Source: Agrobacterium pusense (GTDB taxonomy: Bacteria; Pseudomonadota; Alphaproteobacteria; Rhizobiales; Rhizobiaceae). From it: a stretch of DNA of 64,000 nt. The position numbers were made by a program, and so were the translations under genes. This document shows positions 17,860 to 27,314 of this stretch, in pieces; within the stretch, counting starts at the first letter, position 1, and the number at the start of each line of letters is the position of its first letter. The notes below the pieces were generated by a model. The model worked only from the letters and a program-made list of their open reading frames with translations. It made no database searches and was not told where the DNA came from. The stretch spans positions 248,001 through 312,000 of the forward strand of contig NZ_FNBB01000004.1 in assembly GCF_900102105.1 (NCBI RefSeq), written 5' to 3'.

Positions 17860-19584
17860 TCAGAAAATATCGGGCTCGCCGGCGGAACGGCCGAAATCTG
17901 TCTGCAGGAAGTCGAAGTCGCAACCCTGGTCGGCCTGCGTCACGTGCTTGGAGAAGAGATAGCCGTACCCACGTTCATAACGCGGCGCAGGCGCTTGCCA
18001 TGCCGCCCGGCGCTGAGCGATTTCCTCTTCGCTGACCAGCATGTCGAGACGACGCTGCGGCAGGTCGAGGCGGACGATATCGCCCGTTTTCAGGAGCGCC
18101 AAGGGACCGCCAACGAAGCTTTCCGGTGCGACATGCAGTACGCAGGCACCGTAGGACGTGCCGGACATGCGGGCGTCTGAGATGCGCAGCATATCGCGGT
18201 GGCCTTTTTTGATCAGCGCCTTTGGAATGGGCAGCATGCCCCATTCCGGGAAGCCGGGTCCGCCGAGCGGACCGGCATTGCGCAGCACCAGCACATGGTC
18301 GGGCGTCACGTCGAGATTCTCATCGTCGATGGCGGCTTTCATTTCGGGGTAGCTGTCAAACACCAGCGCCGGCCCCTGATGTATATGGAGTTTGGGATCA
18401 CAGGCGGCGGGCTTTATGACGGCACCGTCAGGGCAGAGATTGCCGCGCAGCACGGCAAGAGAGCCTTCCGCATAGACGGGATTGTCCAGCGAGCGGATGA
18501 CGTCGTCGTTGTAGACCTTTGCACCCTCAAGGTTTTCGCCCATGCTGCGGCCAGTCACGGTCAGCACGGAACAGTCGAGACGACTTTCCAGCTGCTTCAT
18601 CAGCGCCCTCAGGCCACCGGCGTAAAAGAAGTCCTGCATCAGATAGTCCTTGCCGGAGGGGCGGACATTGGCGATGAGCGGTGTAACGCGGCCAAGTTCG
18701 TCCAGCTCGTCCAGCGTCATCGGCACGCCGGCGCGGCGCGCCATGGCGATGAGGTGGACGACGGCATTGGTGGAACAACCTGTCGCCATGGCGACGATGG
18801 CAGCGTTGCGGAAAGCTGCCGCCGTAAGGATGCGGTTCGGTGTCAGATCTTCCGAAACCATCTCGACAATGCGGCGGCCACAGGCTGCGGACATGCGCTG
18901 ATGTTCGGAATCGACTGCCGGAATGGAGGAGGCACCCGGCAGGGTGATGCCGAGCGCGTCGGCAATGGCCGTCATGGTCGAGGCCGTGCCCATCGTCATG
19001 CACACACCGGCAGAACGGGCAATGCCGCCCTGCACGCCACGCCATTCCTCGTCCGTAACATTGCCTGCGCGGCGCTCATCCCAATATTTCCAGGCGTCCG
19101 AACCCGAGCCCAGCACCTTGCCGGCATAATTTCCGCTCAGCATGGGGCCGGCGGGCAGATAGATCATCGGCACACCGGCCGAGATCGCACCCATGACGAG
19201 GCCCGGCGTCGTCTTGTCGCAACCGCCCATCAGCACCACACCATCCAGCGGATGCGAGCGAATCATTTCTTCCGTCTCCATCGCCAGCATGTTGCGGTAA
19301 AGCATGGATGTCGGCTTGGTGAAGCTCTCATCCACGGAAAGCGACGGCATTTCGACGGGGAAGCCGCCAGCCTGCAACACGCCGCGTTTCACATCCTGCA
19401 CGCGCTCTGGAAAGTGCGAATGACAGGTGTTGAGCTCCGACCAGGTGTTGAGGATGCCGATGACGGGTTTGCCGATAAAATCCTCCTCCGCATACCCCAG
19501 CTGCATCATGCGCGAGCGGTGGCCGAAGCTGCGCAGGTCGTCGGGAGCGAACCAGCGGTCGGAGCGGAGTTTTTTATCGGTCAT
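17860..19584 (-). CDS. IlvD/Edd-family sugar-acid dehydratase
   Basis: 574 residues, close in length and sequence style to pentonate/hexonate dehydratases such as L-arabinonate dehydratase. Cysteines positioned as iron-sulfur cluster ligands are visible: Cys54 (NTCHSHF), Cys122 (GGCDKTTPG) and Cys195 (AGVCMTMGTASTM). It should dehydrate an aldonate or aldarate to the 2-keto-3-deoxy acid. Given udh downstream and the lactonase, an aldarate is the most economical guess. The sugar-acid subgroup is preferred over branched-chain IlvD because of the operon and the segments GGFPVEMP and DYLMQDFFYAGGLRAL. Confidence 0.88.
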   Translation of the reverse strand: MTDKKLRSDRWFAPDDLRSFGHRSRMMQLGYAEEDFIGKPVIGILNTWSELNTCHSHFPERVQDVKRGVLQAGGFPVEMPSLSVDESFTKPTSMLYRNMLAMETEEMIRSHPLDGVVLMGGCDKTTPGLVMGAISAGVPMIYLPAGPMLSGNYAGKVLGSGSDAWKYWDERRAGNVTDEEWRGVQGGIARSAGVCMTMGTASTMTAIADALGITLPGASSIPAVDSEHQRMSAACGRRIVEMVSEDLTPNRILTAAAFRNAAIVAMATGCSTNAVVHLIAMARRAGVPMTLDELDELGRVTPLIANVRPSGKDYLMQDFFYAGGLRALMKQLESRLDCSVLTVTGRSMGENLEGAKVYNDDVIRSLDNPVYAEGSLAVLRGNLCPDGAVIKPAACDPKLHIHQGPALVFDSYPEMKAAIDDENLDVTPDHVLVLRNAGPLGGPGFPEWGMLPIPKALIKKGHRDMLRISDARMSGTSYGACVLHVAPESFVGGPLALLKTGDIVRLDLPQRRLDMLVSEEEIAQRRAAWQAPAPRYERGYGYLFSKHVTQADQGCDFDFLQTDFGRSAGEPDIF

Positions 19585-19621
19585 GTCATTGGTCCTACGT
19601 TGCGGGTGGTGCCTAAGGCTG

Positions 19622-20701
19622 TCAGTCCTGCCGGAGCGTCAGCCCGCTCGTCGTGTCGAAAAGGTGGACGTGTTGAAGTGGCGCCGACAGGCGGATGACT
19701 TCGCCCGCCGATGTCGAGGTCTGGCCGGAAAGATGCAGCGTTACAGGAGTGCCGTCACCGAGATTACCGTAGAGATAGGACTCGCCGCCCAGCTGTTCCG
19801 CCGTGCGCACCGACATGGTCAACGCGCCGCCCTCGCCCGGCTCCACATGGTTCGGGCGGATGCCGAGCGTCACCTTCTGGCCGGGCTTATAGGCAAAGCC
19901 GGTCTGTGGCAGCGGGATAGTCTCGCCCGTCGCGGTTTTAAGCGCAGGTGTCGCGTCTGAAGACACTTCGCCTGCGAAAAAGTTCATTTTCGGGGAGCCG
20001 ATAAAGCCTGCCACGAAGAGATTGGCCGGGCGGTTGTAAAGGTCGAGCGGCACGCCAAATTGTTCGAGTTTACCAGCCCGCAAAACGGCGATCTTGTCGG
20101 CCATGGTCATGGCTTCCACCTGATCATGCGTGACGTAAATCATGGTGTTGCCGAGACGCCGGTGCAGACTGGAAATCTCACCACGCATATCGACGCGCAG
20201 TTCCGCATCGAGGTTGGAAAGCGGTTCGTCGAAGAGGAACACGCGAGGTTCCCGCACCACGGCGCGGCCGATGGCGACGCGCTGGCGCTGCCCACCCGAC
20301 AAATCCTTGGGACGACGCTCGAGAAGCTGATCGATCTGCAGCATCTTGGCGACCTGCGCGATCTTCTCGGCGATCTCCTTCTTCGGCGTGCCGATGTTCT
20401 CAAGACCGAAAGAGAGGTTTTCGCGGACCGTCATATGCGGGTAGAGGGCGTAGGACTGGAACACCATTGCAAGGCCGCGATCCGCAGCCGGCACCGTATT
20501 GACCACATCGCCGCCGATGACGATATCGCCGCCGCTCAACTCTTCCAGGCCGGAGATCATGCGCAGCAGGGTGGACTTGCCACAGCCGGAAGGGCCGACG
20601 AATACGCAGAATTCGCCGTGCTTGATATCGAGATCAACGCCTTTGATCACATCGAGGGCGCCATATGTTTTTTTGACCTGACGAAGCTCTATACTTGCCA
20701 T
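19622..20701 (-). CDS. Sugar ABC transporter ATPase, UgpC/MalK type
   Basis: 359 residues with Walker A GPSGCGKST (about 36-44), signature LSGGQRQRV (about 133) and Walker B VFLFDEPLSNLDAELR. A C-terminal TOBE/regulatory region (about residues 240-359) is typical of CUT1 carbohydrate ATPases. The ATG at 20701 has GGAGG upstream. It is 22 bases after the second permease gene and energises that importer. Confidence 0.93.
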   Translation of the reverse strand: MASIELRQVKKTYGALDVIKGVDLDIKHGEFCVFVGPSGCGKSTLLRMISGLEELSGGDIVIGGDVVNTVPAADRGLAMVFQSYALYPHMTVRENLSFGLENIGTPKKEIAEKIAQVAKMLQIDQLLERRPKDLSGGQRQRVAIGRAVVREPRVFLFDEPLSNLDAELRVDMRGEISSLHRRLGNTMIYVTHDQVEAMTMADKIAVLRAGKLEQFGVPLDLYNRPANLFVAGFIGSPKMNFFAGEVSSDATPALKTATGETIPLPQTGFAYKPGQKVTLGIRPNHVEPGEGGALTMSVRTAEQLGGESYLYGNLGDGTPVTLHLSGQTSTSAGEVIRLSAPLQHVHLFDTTSGLTLRQD

Positions 20702-20723
20702 TGTCGTATTTCCTCCCTGAGGA

Positions 20724-21767
20724 TTATTTGCCGCCCGTGGACGCAATGCCGGTGGCGATATATTTTTGCAGGAACATGAAGACCAGCGCGATCGGGGCGA
20801 GTGTCAGCACCGTCATGGCCAGAAGATTGCTCCATTCCGTCGTCATCTCGCCCTGGAAGGAGTTAAGTGCCAGCTGCAGGGTGAAGTTGTCGTTGCGGGT
20901 CAGCACGATCAGCGGCCAGAGGAAGTCGTTCCAGCGCCACATGATCGCAAGGATCGCGAGAACCGCGAGCGCGGGTGCCGAGAGCGGCAGGATGATGCGC
21001 CAGTAGATTTTCCACTCGCTGGCCTTGTCCATGCGCGCCGCATCGAGGATCTCGTCCGGTATCGTCAGCATGTATTGCCGCAGCAGGAAGACGCCTGTCG
21101 GTGTTGCCGCACCGGGAATGATGACGCCCCACAGACTGTTGATCAAACCGAGCTGGCTGGTGATGAGGAACAACGGCACAAGCACAACTGTCTGCGGGAT
21201 CATAAGCGTACCGACCACCAGCGCCAGCACGGCGCCCCTGCCCTTGAACTGATATTTCGAGAGCGCGAAGGCCGCCATGGAATTGACGATCAGCATGATG
21301 ATGGTCGAGGTGACCGTGATGAAGGTCGAGTTCCAGAAATAGAGCGGGAAATTGAAGCGCTGGAAAAGCTCGGTGTAGTTTTCCGTCCCGAGCGCCACCT
21401 TTTCAGCCGGCTTCAGCTCGTTAAACTGCATCTTCAGCACTTCCGCCGGCTTGGCGGGATCAACCACCTGCGCCACGAGGCCGATACGCCTGATCATGCC
21501 GAGCTTGCGGCCATCCTTGTCGACATAGGCCGGCAGCGGATTTGGCTGCCCGTCCACCACCAAGGTTTCCTGGCTATAGGGCAGCAGCCGTGGCGGAAAG
21601 CGCTGGAGATCGGCCTCCGTCTTGAACGAGGAGAGCACTAGCCAGACGACAGGACCGAACATCATCAGCACGGCCACGCCGAGATAGGCGTAGGACAGCC
21701 AATCGGTCCAATGCAGCTTGCCGTTACGGCCGCGGGTACGGGTCAGAAATACGCCAATCCTAGCCAT
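20724..21767 (-). CDS. Sugar ABC transporter permease, MalG/UgpE type
   Basis: 347 residues with six predicted membrane segments and the coupling motif EILDAARMDKASEWKIYWRIILPL. An unusually long periplasmic stretch (about residues 45-120, containing EADLQRFPPRLLPYSQETLVVDG) separates helices 1 and 2; the trehalose/maltose-like subgroup shares it. It overlaps the preceding permease gene by eight bases. Confidence 0.92.
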   Translation of the reverse strand: MARIGVFLTRTRGRNGKLHWTDWLSYAYLGVAVLMMFGPVVWLVLSSFKTEADLQRFPPRLLPYSQETLVVDGQPNPLPAYVDKDGRKLGMIRRIGLVAQVVDPAKPAEVLKMQFNELKPAEKVALGTENYTELFQRFNFPLYFWNSTFITVTSTIIMLIVNSMAAFALSKYQFKGRGAVLALVVGTLMIPQTVVLVPLFLITSQLGLINSLWGVIIPGAATPTGVFLLRQYMLTIPDEILDAARMDKASEWKIYWRIILPLSAPALAVLAILAIMWRWNDFLWPLIVLTRNDNFTLQLALNSFQGEMTTEWSNLLAMTVLTLAPIALVFMFLQKYIATGIASTGGK

Positions 21768-22728
21768 CGACCTTGCTCCTGTTTGCCCGGAATTGCAGGG
21801 CGGTCAGCACCACGAGCACCACGGCGAGCAGCAGCGAAGCGGCGGCCGCAAGTCCGAAATTCCGGGGCGTCCCGGCAAAGCCGGTCTGATAGATGAATTG
21901 AATGATGAAGGTCGTCGCCGAACCCGGGCCACCGCCGGTAAAGGCAAAGACTTCATCGAAAGTTTGCACGCCCTTGATGACCGACAGGACGAGAACGACG
22001 AGCATGGTGGGCGCAAGCAGCGGCAGGGTGATGCGCCGGAAGATGCGCCATGGGCTTGCCTTGTCCAGCTGCGCCGCCTCGTAGACATCGCGCGGGATCG
22101 CCTGAAGGCCGGCGAGGAGAATGAGCGTGTAAAAACCCATATGCGCCCAGACCGACAGGAAGACCGACCAGCCGAAGGCAAGATTGGCTTCGAGCAACCA
22201 GTCCACCGAACCGAGGCCCAGGCCTTCCATCGCCGCATTGAGAACGCCGAAACGCTGGAGTATCCACTTCCAGATCAAGGCCACGACGACAGGCGACAGC
22301 AAAACAGGGAAGAAGAACACCGCACGGAAAAAGCCGCGCGCCCTGATATCGCGGTTCAGCACGATGGCCGTGATCAGCGAAAAGCCGACCATGAAACCCA
22401 CCTGCAGCACGACGAAGAACAGCGTGTTCCAGACGGAGCGCCAGAACAGGTCGCGCGCACAGGAATTGGGATCGAGATAATTCTGACAGGAGAGAAGGAC
22501 CGAAAAGTTTTCGCCGCCCACCGAAGGGCGCTCGGAAAGCAATATGTGTTCGCTGCCGGTCACGGAATAGGCCATGTTCAGCAGGATCGGCAGGAAGGCG
22601 AAGACCGCAAACAGGATCAGGTTGGGTGTCAGAAACACCCACGCAATCCGCCGGTGGCCAAGAACCTTCTGCAGGAAGGAAAAAGGCAGTTCGACAATGC
22701 CCATGACGGGCGCAAGAAATTTATACAT
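21760..22728 (-). CDS. Sugar ABC transporter permease, MalF/UgpA type
   Basis: 322-residue inner-membrane permease. The first helix is at about residues 30-52. A periplasmic loop (GSEHILLSERPSVGGENFS...) resembles that of CUT1 MalF-like subunits. The EAA loop DVYEAAQLDKASPWRIFRRITLPLL is present. GGAGGA lies before the start at 22728. It forms a heterodimer with the next gene product. Confidence 0.92.
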   Translation of the reverse strand: MYKFLAPVMGIVELPFSFLQKVLGHRRIAWVFLTPNLILFAVFAFLPILLNMAYSVTGSEHILLSERPSVGGENFSVLLSCQNYLDPNSCARDLFWRSVWNTLFFVVLQVGFMVGFSLITAIVLNRDIRARGFFRAVFFFPVLLSPVVVALIWKWILQRFGVLNAAMEGLGLGSVDWLLEANLAFGWSVFLSVWAHMGFYTLILLAGLQAIPRDVYEAAQLDKASPWRIFRRITLPLLAPTMLVVLVLSVIKGVQTFDEVFAFTGGGPGSATTFIIQFIYQTGFAGTPRNFGLAAAASLLLAVVLVVLTALQFRANRSKVDG

Positions 22729-22744
22729 GAGGGTCCTCCTTCGA

Positions 22745-22775
22745 TCCGGCGCGGCGCGGCATGCGCCGCGCCGGA
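22745..22775 (-). terminator. Perfect 13-bp GC hairpin between binding-protein and permease genes
   Basis: Arms 22745-22757 and 22763-22775 are perfect complements (13 bp, almost all G/C) with a 5-base loop, located 10 bases after the binding-protein stop codon. No U-tract follows, so it most likely blocks 3' exonucleases or attenuates read-through, giving excess binding protein over permease as in malE-malF type operons. Confidence 0.6.
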
Positions 22776-22785
22776 AGGCGATGGA

Positions 22786-24057
22786 TCACTTCGCCTGTTT
22801 CAACGCTTCCTCAAGGTCCGTCTTCGCACGGGCCATGGCCTCATCAACGGTGCTTTCACCGACAATGGCCTGCGTGATGCGCTGGACTGAGATGTTGAAC
22901 ATGGCGCGGTTGTTCTTGTAGCCCTGGTAGGCGTAGGCAATCGGGCTGAGACCGGGGATCTGGTCGAGCCAGGCATTCATGGCCTTCTGCGTCGCAGGCG
23001 TCGCACCGGTATAGGTCACGCCCTTGTCAGCCACCGACTTGTTCGCCGGAACGTTGCGGGTGCGCACCGTAAAGTCGAGATAGTTCTCGTCCTGAGCAAG
23101 GAAGTTCAGGATGTCGGCAACGATCTTCGGGTTTTTGGTCTGCTTGAAACCGACGATGCCGGTGCCGCCAGGCATGCCGGTGCAGGCTGCGCCACCGCAG
23201 GGCTGCGGCACGACTTCCCAGTCAAAGGCATCGCCGACCTGGCTGTCGAAGCGCGCTGTCTGCCAGCTGCCGGAATAATAATAGACCAGCTGGCCGTTGA
23301 TGAATTCCTGCGCGGCGTCGCGGTAGGTATTGCCGCCCTGACCAGCCCAGACGTCACGCGCCATGGTGCCGTCCTTGTTCCACTCCACGAACTTCTTCAC
23401 GAACGTGGTGAAGCCTTCATCGACGAGGATCGGCTTGCCGTCAGCGTCGAAAATCTTCGCGCCGTAAGAGATGGCCGGGCCGGCGATGCGGTGGCCGGAA
23501 CGGTCGATCGCCATCGGGTAAGGCGTGCCGGTTGCCTTCGCAACGGCATTGGCGGCCTTCGCCCAGTCGTCCAGCGTTGCATCCTTGCCGGGAACGGCGA
23601 CGTTTGCCTGATCGAACAGGGTGCGGTTGATGAAGGCGCCGGTGATGGTGAGCTGCGTGTGCATGCCGTAGATGCCCTTGTCGTCAGGGCCGCTGCGGTA
23701 CCATTTCAGCACGTTGGAGAAATTGTCTTCCCAATATTTCGCGTCCACATAGGGCGTCAGATCGAGATAATAGCGGTTGAGACCGCCAAGATCGGTCACG
23801 GTTGCGAAGTCAGGACCACTGCCGCCGGCGAGCTGAACGGGCAGACCTTCCAGCAGCGCCTTGTAGGGCACGACATCGGTGACGATCTTCACATCAGGAT
23901 GCTGCTTTTCGTAACGTGCAAGAATATCCTTCAGGATTTCGCAGCCGTTACCGTCATAAGCGCAGGTGAAGCGCACTTCCTGGGCCGCCTGCGCGGCACT
24001 GGCAAAGGACGCCGCGCCAATGGCGAGCGCCAGTGCCATGCTGTATTTTCTGGTCAT
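22786..24057 (-). CDS. Sugar ABC transporter solute-binding protein, family 1
   Basis: 423 residues with a Sec signal peptide (MTRKYSMALALAIGAASFASAAQA, then AQEVRFTCAYDG). The family-1 pattern DILARYEKQHPDVKIVTDVVPYKALLEGL follows at about residues 45-72. The ATG at 24057 has GGAGGAAA; a further upstream ATG gives a non-signal extension inside the preceding gene. Two cysteine-containing segments (ACDYDGNGCE-like start and QPCGGAACTG) suggest disulfides. It defines the specificity of the transporter encoded by the next three genes; the ligand is probably a sugar acid or glycoside. Confidence 0.92.
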   Translation of the reverse strand: MTRKYSMALALAIGAASFASAAQAAQEVRFTCAYDGNGCEILKDILARYEKQHPDVKIVTDVVPYKALLEGLPVQLAGGSGPDFATVTDLGGLNRYYLDLTPYVDAKYWEDNFSNVLKWYRSGPDDKGIYGMHTQLTITGAFINRTLFDQANVAVPGKDATLDDWAKAANAVAKATGTPYPMAIDRSGHRIAGPAISYGAKIFDADGKPILVDEGFTTFVKKFVEWNKDGTMARDVWAGQGGNTYRDAAQEFINGQLVYYYSGSWQTARFDSQVGDAFDWEVVPQPCGGAACTGMPGGTGIVGFKQTKNPKIVADILNFLAQDENYLDFTVRTRNVPANKSVADKGVTYTGATPATQKAMNAWLDQIPGLSPIAYAYQGYKNNRAMFNISVQRITQAIVGESTVDEAMARAKTDLEEALKQAK

Positions 24058-24079
24058 CTGGTTTCCTCCCGTTAGATGA

Positions 24080-25153
24080 TTATGCTTTTGCGGATGCGCT
24101 CGGAGCCCAGCCCTTGATCCACTCACCTTCGGCGGCGTCGGACAGACGAACCGGCTTTCCTTCCCGGACCGATCGGTAGATGGCTGTCACGAGTTCGATT
24201 GACTGCAAGCCGTCATGAACCGTCACTTCCTTGCCGCCGCGTCCTTCCATCGCGTCGGCAATGGCTTCGACAAAACCGGCAAAGCCGTTTTCGCCATCCG
24301 CTACGGTCGCCAGAACGGCGTCGATCTGATCCTGTGTCGTCGGGGCGCGGGCGATGAAACGCCAGATGTCTTCCGCCGGACGATACGGCAAGGTGCCGCT
24401 TTCCGCCGTGAAGCCCTCGAAGCAGAAACGAAGGCGCGAGGTGTCTTCGGCCGCGCCGAGCGTGACCGAGCTGGTTGCGAGCGCACCGCTTTTCATACGG
24501 AAGCTGAGTGCTGCGCAATCTTCGGTTTCGATGGTGTTGACCCGCGTATCGGCCATGGCGAAAACTTCCTCGACCGGACCGAGGACGTGGCAGAGAAGAT
24601 CATGGGCATGAATGGCATGACCGAGGATTGCACCGCCGCACTCACCCTTCCAGGTGCCGCGCCAGGGAATGTCGTAATAGCTAGCGCCACGGTTCCAGTG
24701 AACTTCCGAGCTCGCGACGAAGGCCTTGCCGGCAAGACCGGCATCGATGAGCGCGCGCAGCTGCCGCATGGCGTGTCCGAAGCGGTACTGGAACACGGGA
24801 AACACGCCGCGGCCGGTCTTCTTGACGGAATCGATCAGCGCATTGGCCTCTTCCAGAGAGCGGACCAGCGGCTTTTCGCAGACGACGTCCTTGCCCGCCG
24901 CATGCGCCTTCAGCGTCACCGGAAAATGCAGGTGCGGCGGCAGGCAGACGTCGATCAGCTGGATGCTCTCATCGGCCAGAACCTCATCGAGATCGGTGGT
25001 CAGACGAATGGAGGTATCATCGCCGGCGACGGAGCGAGCGCGCTCCAGATCGAGATCGCAGATTGCCTTGACGACGAAGCGATTGGGTAGCGCCCGATAG
25101 CCGCTCAGATGCTGGGCGCCGATGCCGGCGCCAATAATGGCAACACCAATCAT
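24080..25153 (-). CDS. Gfo/Idh/MocA oxidoreductase (third in transcription order)
   Basis: 357 residues. N-terminal Rossmann fold (VAIIGAGIGAQH, residues 4-15) and the CEKPLVRS motif carrying the catalytic-region lysine. C-terminal beta-sheet domain with GGAILGHAIHAHDLLCHVLG, which supplies the usual substrate-site His. Members oxidise or reduce sugars and inositols at one ring carbon using NAD(P). It overlaps the preceding gene by four bases. With its two paralogues it probably converts the imported sugar through keto intermediates (inference). Confidence 0.88.
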   Translation of the reverse strand: MIGVAIIGAGIGAQHLSGYRALPNRFVVKAICDLDLERARSVAGDDTSIRLTTDLDEVLADESIQLIDVCLPPHLHFPVTLKAHAAGKDVVCEKPLVRSLEEANALIDSVKKTGRGVFPVFQYRFGHAMRQLRALIDAGLAGKAFVASSEVHWNRGASYYDIPWRGTWKGECGGAILGHAIHAHDLLCHVLGPVEEVFAMADTRVNTIETEDCAALSFRMKSGALATSSVTLGAAEDTSRLRFCFEGFTAESGTLPYRPAEDIWRFIARAPTTQDQIDAVLATVADGENGFAGFVEAIADAMEGRGGKEVTVHDGLQSIELVTAIYRSVREGKPVRLSDAAEGEWIKGWAPSASAKA

Positions 25154-26166
25154 TTCGAGGCTCCCTCAGCCTTGGCCTGTGCCTGCAGCGACAGGTCGCA
25201 GACCTTGAAGACGTGTTCCTGCGTCATCGCCGTTTCCGTGCGGTTGCGGATATCGTCGCAGATGCGAGCGAAATAGGGCAGACCAGCGCCAGAGGCATCG
25301 ATATATTCGCAACGGTCGCCATTCACGAGAACGAGGCGATCCGTGCCTTCGGTGTTGCCGACATCGACATATTTACGCAGCTCGATGTAACCTTCGGTAC
25401 CAAGGATGGTCAGGCGGCCGTCACCCCAGGTCGGCAACGCATCCGGTGTGTACCAGTCGACGCGGATATAGCCGTGGCCCTTGTCGCCGCGCAGCACAAC
25501 TTCGCCGAAATCCTGAAGACCCGGATCGTGCGGGTTGGCGTAATTGGCAACGGTGGCGGACACGATCTCAACCTCGGTCGAACCCGTGAAGAACATGAAC
25601 TGGTCGATCTGGTGGCTGGCAATATCGGTGATGATACCACCGTAGGCTTCGCGCTCGAAGAACCACTTCGGGCGAATCTGGCGGTTCAGGCGGTGCGGGC
25701 CAAGGCCGACAGTCTGGATGACGCGGCCGATGGCGCCCCCGGCAACGAGTTCAGCTGCCTTTGTCACACTCGGCACTTCGAAGCGCTCGGAGAAATCCAC
25801 GGTCCAGATGCGCTTGGTCTTTGCCACCGTCTGGCGCAGGCGGTCGAGCTGTTCGAATGTGGTGCAGCCGGGCTTGTCGGACATGACATCCTTGCCGGCT
25901 TCCATGGCGGCAATCGCGAGATCGGCGCGCTTGGAGGGAATATCGGCGATCACGACGAGATCGACGGTGCCGTCAGCCAGCAGCGCCTCTTTCGATGCTG
26001 CGCGCGGCACATCCGGGAAGCGCTTGACGAAGCCTTCCACGACATCGGGCTCGCCTTCTGTCCACCAGCCGGCAAATTCGGCGCCGGCATCCAGCAGGTT
26101 CTGGGCCATGCCGAAAATGTGCCGGTGCTCAATCCCGAGAGCGACGAACTTGATTGCTTTACTCAT
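25150..26166 (-). CDS. Gfo/Idh/MocA oxidoreductase (second in transcription order)
   Basis: 338 residues. The usual GxGxxG nucleotide loop is replaced by KFVALGIEHRHIFG at the N-terminus, and the canonical EKP motif is SDKPG. The C-terminal domain includes GGIITDIASHQIDQFMFF. These deviations mark a divergent subgroup; relatives with a degenerate nucleotide loop may use the cofactor differently or act as isomerase/lyase partners. It overlaps both neighbours (4 and 8 bases), so it is made together with them. Confidence 0.83.
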   Translation of the reverse strand: MSKAIKFVALGIEHRHIFGMAQNLLDAGAEFAGWWTEGEPDVVEGFVKRFPDVPRAASKEALLADGTVDLVVIADIPSKRADLAIAAMEAGKDVMSDKPGCTTFEQLDRLRQTVAKTKRIWTVDFSERFEVPSVTKAAELVAGGAIGRVIQTVGLGPHRLNRQIRPKWFFEREAYGGIITDIASHQIDQFMFFTGSTEVEIVSATVANYANPHDPGLQDFGEVVLRGDKGHGYIRVDWYTPDALPTWGDGRLTILGTEGYIELRKYVDVGNTEGTDRLVLVNGDRCEYIDASGAGLPYFARICDDIRNRTETAMTQEHVFKVCDLSLQAQAKAEGASK

Positions 26167-27211
26167 CCTGCAGTTCCACTTCCTTGCCGGTGTCGGCCGA
26201 GTTGATGATCGCGTCGATCAATCTGTGAGACAAAAGAGCCGCTTCACCGGTGACGACCGGCGGGCGTCCTGAAGAGATGGCGTCTGCGAAATCATCGAAG
26301 ACGCCCTGATGCCATTCATGCGTAAAAGCCATGGGGTCGGCGCCGCCGCCCGTGCCAGCGGCAGCGCCGCCAAAAGTCTCCTGCCGGCCATCGCGCCAGT
26401 CGAGATGCAACAGACCCGAAGCAAGCCGAAGGCTGGCATTGTCGAAATGCAGCAGGATCGATTCCGCAGCGCCGGGGAAACTTGCGGTGCTTGCCACCAG
26501 CGAGCCAACGGCACCATTCTTGAAGCGCAGCCCGGCAGAAACATAATCTTCGGTTTCCATGCGATGGAACCGCGTCGTCGCAGCCATGGCCTGAACACGG
26601 GCCACCGGCCCCGTCAGGCTCAATGCCAGATCGATCGTATGAATTGCCTGGGAGATCAGAACACCGCCGCCATCGCGCGCCAGCGTGCCGCGACCCGGTT
26701 CGTCGTAATAGGATTGCGCGCGCCACCAGGGCACGGAGATTTCGCAGAGGCCCAGCGCGCCGAGCGTGCCGCCATCAACGAGCTCACGGGCTTTTTGCGA
26801 TGCAGCCCGCATGCGGTGCTGGAAGATGATGCCAAGCGTGACACCCGCGTCACGACACAGGGCGACGAGACCGTCTGCTTCCTGCGTATTGCGAGCGACG
26901 GGCTTCTCCATCAGGATGTGCTTGCCCGCCTTCGCCAGTTTCCCGACGATATCAATACGGGCATTTGGCGGTGTTGCGATGATGGCGAAATCGACATCCG
27001 TATCGCGCGCCGCCTCCTCGACTGAGGAATAAACCACAACTTCATATCCGGTGTGTCTGGAGGCTTCGGCGGCCAGCGCCTTGGCGCGGCCGGAGCCACC
27101 ATCGACTATGCCTTTCAGGCGAATTTTTTCAGGGCTTGCCGCGCAGGCAAGCACATGCGTCTTCGCTACCATTCCGGCACCAACGATGACGCAGGTCTTG
27201 ATATTTTGCAT
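26159..27211 (-). CDS. Gfo/Idh/MocA oxidoreductase (first gene of the operon)
   Basis: 350 residues starting MQNIKTCVIVGAGMVAKTH, with the Rossmann loop GAGMVAKT, canonical MEKPVAR motif and GGGVLISQAIHTIDLALSL substrate-site helix. The ATG at 27211 was chosen because GGAGG lies eight bases upstream; a frame starting 27 bases earlier would put that Shine-Dalgarno inside the gene. It heads the eleven-gene operon running to 16307 and is controlled from the operator pair at 27250-27294. Confidence 0.88.
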   Translation of the reverse strand: MQNIKTCVIVGAGMVAKTHVLACAASPEKIRLKGIVDGGSGRAKALAAEASRHTGYEVVVYSSVEEAARDTDVDFAIIATPPNARIDIVGKLAKAGKHILMEKPVARNTQEADGLVALCRDAGVTLGIIFQHRMRAASQKARELVDGGTLGALGLCEISVPWWRAQSYYDEPGRGTLARDGGGVLISQAIHTIDLALSLTGPVARVQAMAATTRFHRMETEDYVSAGLRFKNGAVGSLVASTASFPGAAESILLHFDNASLRLASGLLHLDWRDGRQETFGGAAAGTGGGADPMAFTHEWHQGVFDDFADAISSGRPPVVTGEAALLSHRLIDAIINSADTGKEVELQDE

Positions 27212-27245
27212 TTCGGGAGCCTCCTTCCCAATGCGCAATCATTTG

Positions 27246-27294
27246 CATACCGGTATGCCGGTTGTCAACAGACTTGTGTTCCGGTATACCGGTT
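27246..27294. promoter_or_regulatory. Two GntR-type operators in a divergent promoter
   Basis: CCGGTATGCCGGTT (27250-27263) and CCGGTATACCGGTT (27281-27294) differ by one base and start exactly 31 bases apart, three helical turns. The second is centred on the perfect palindrome CCGGTATACCGG. CATACCGGTATG (27246-27257) is also perfect. The GTATAC core matches the GT..AC inverted pattern bound by FadR/FCD-type GntR proteins. They lie between the Gfo gene (start 27211) and the GntR gene (start 27315), so one repressor could shut both directions. Confidence 0.78.
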
Positions 27295-27314
27295 ATGAGA
27301 ACGCTGGAGGGTAT

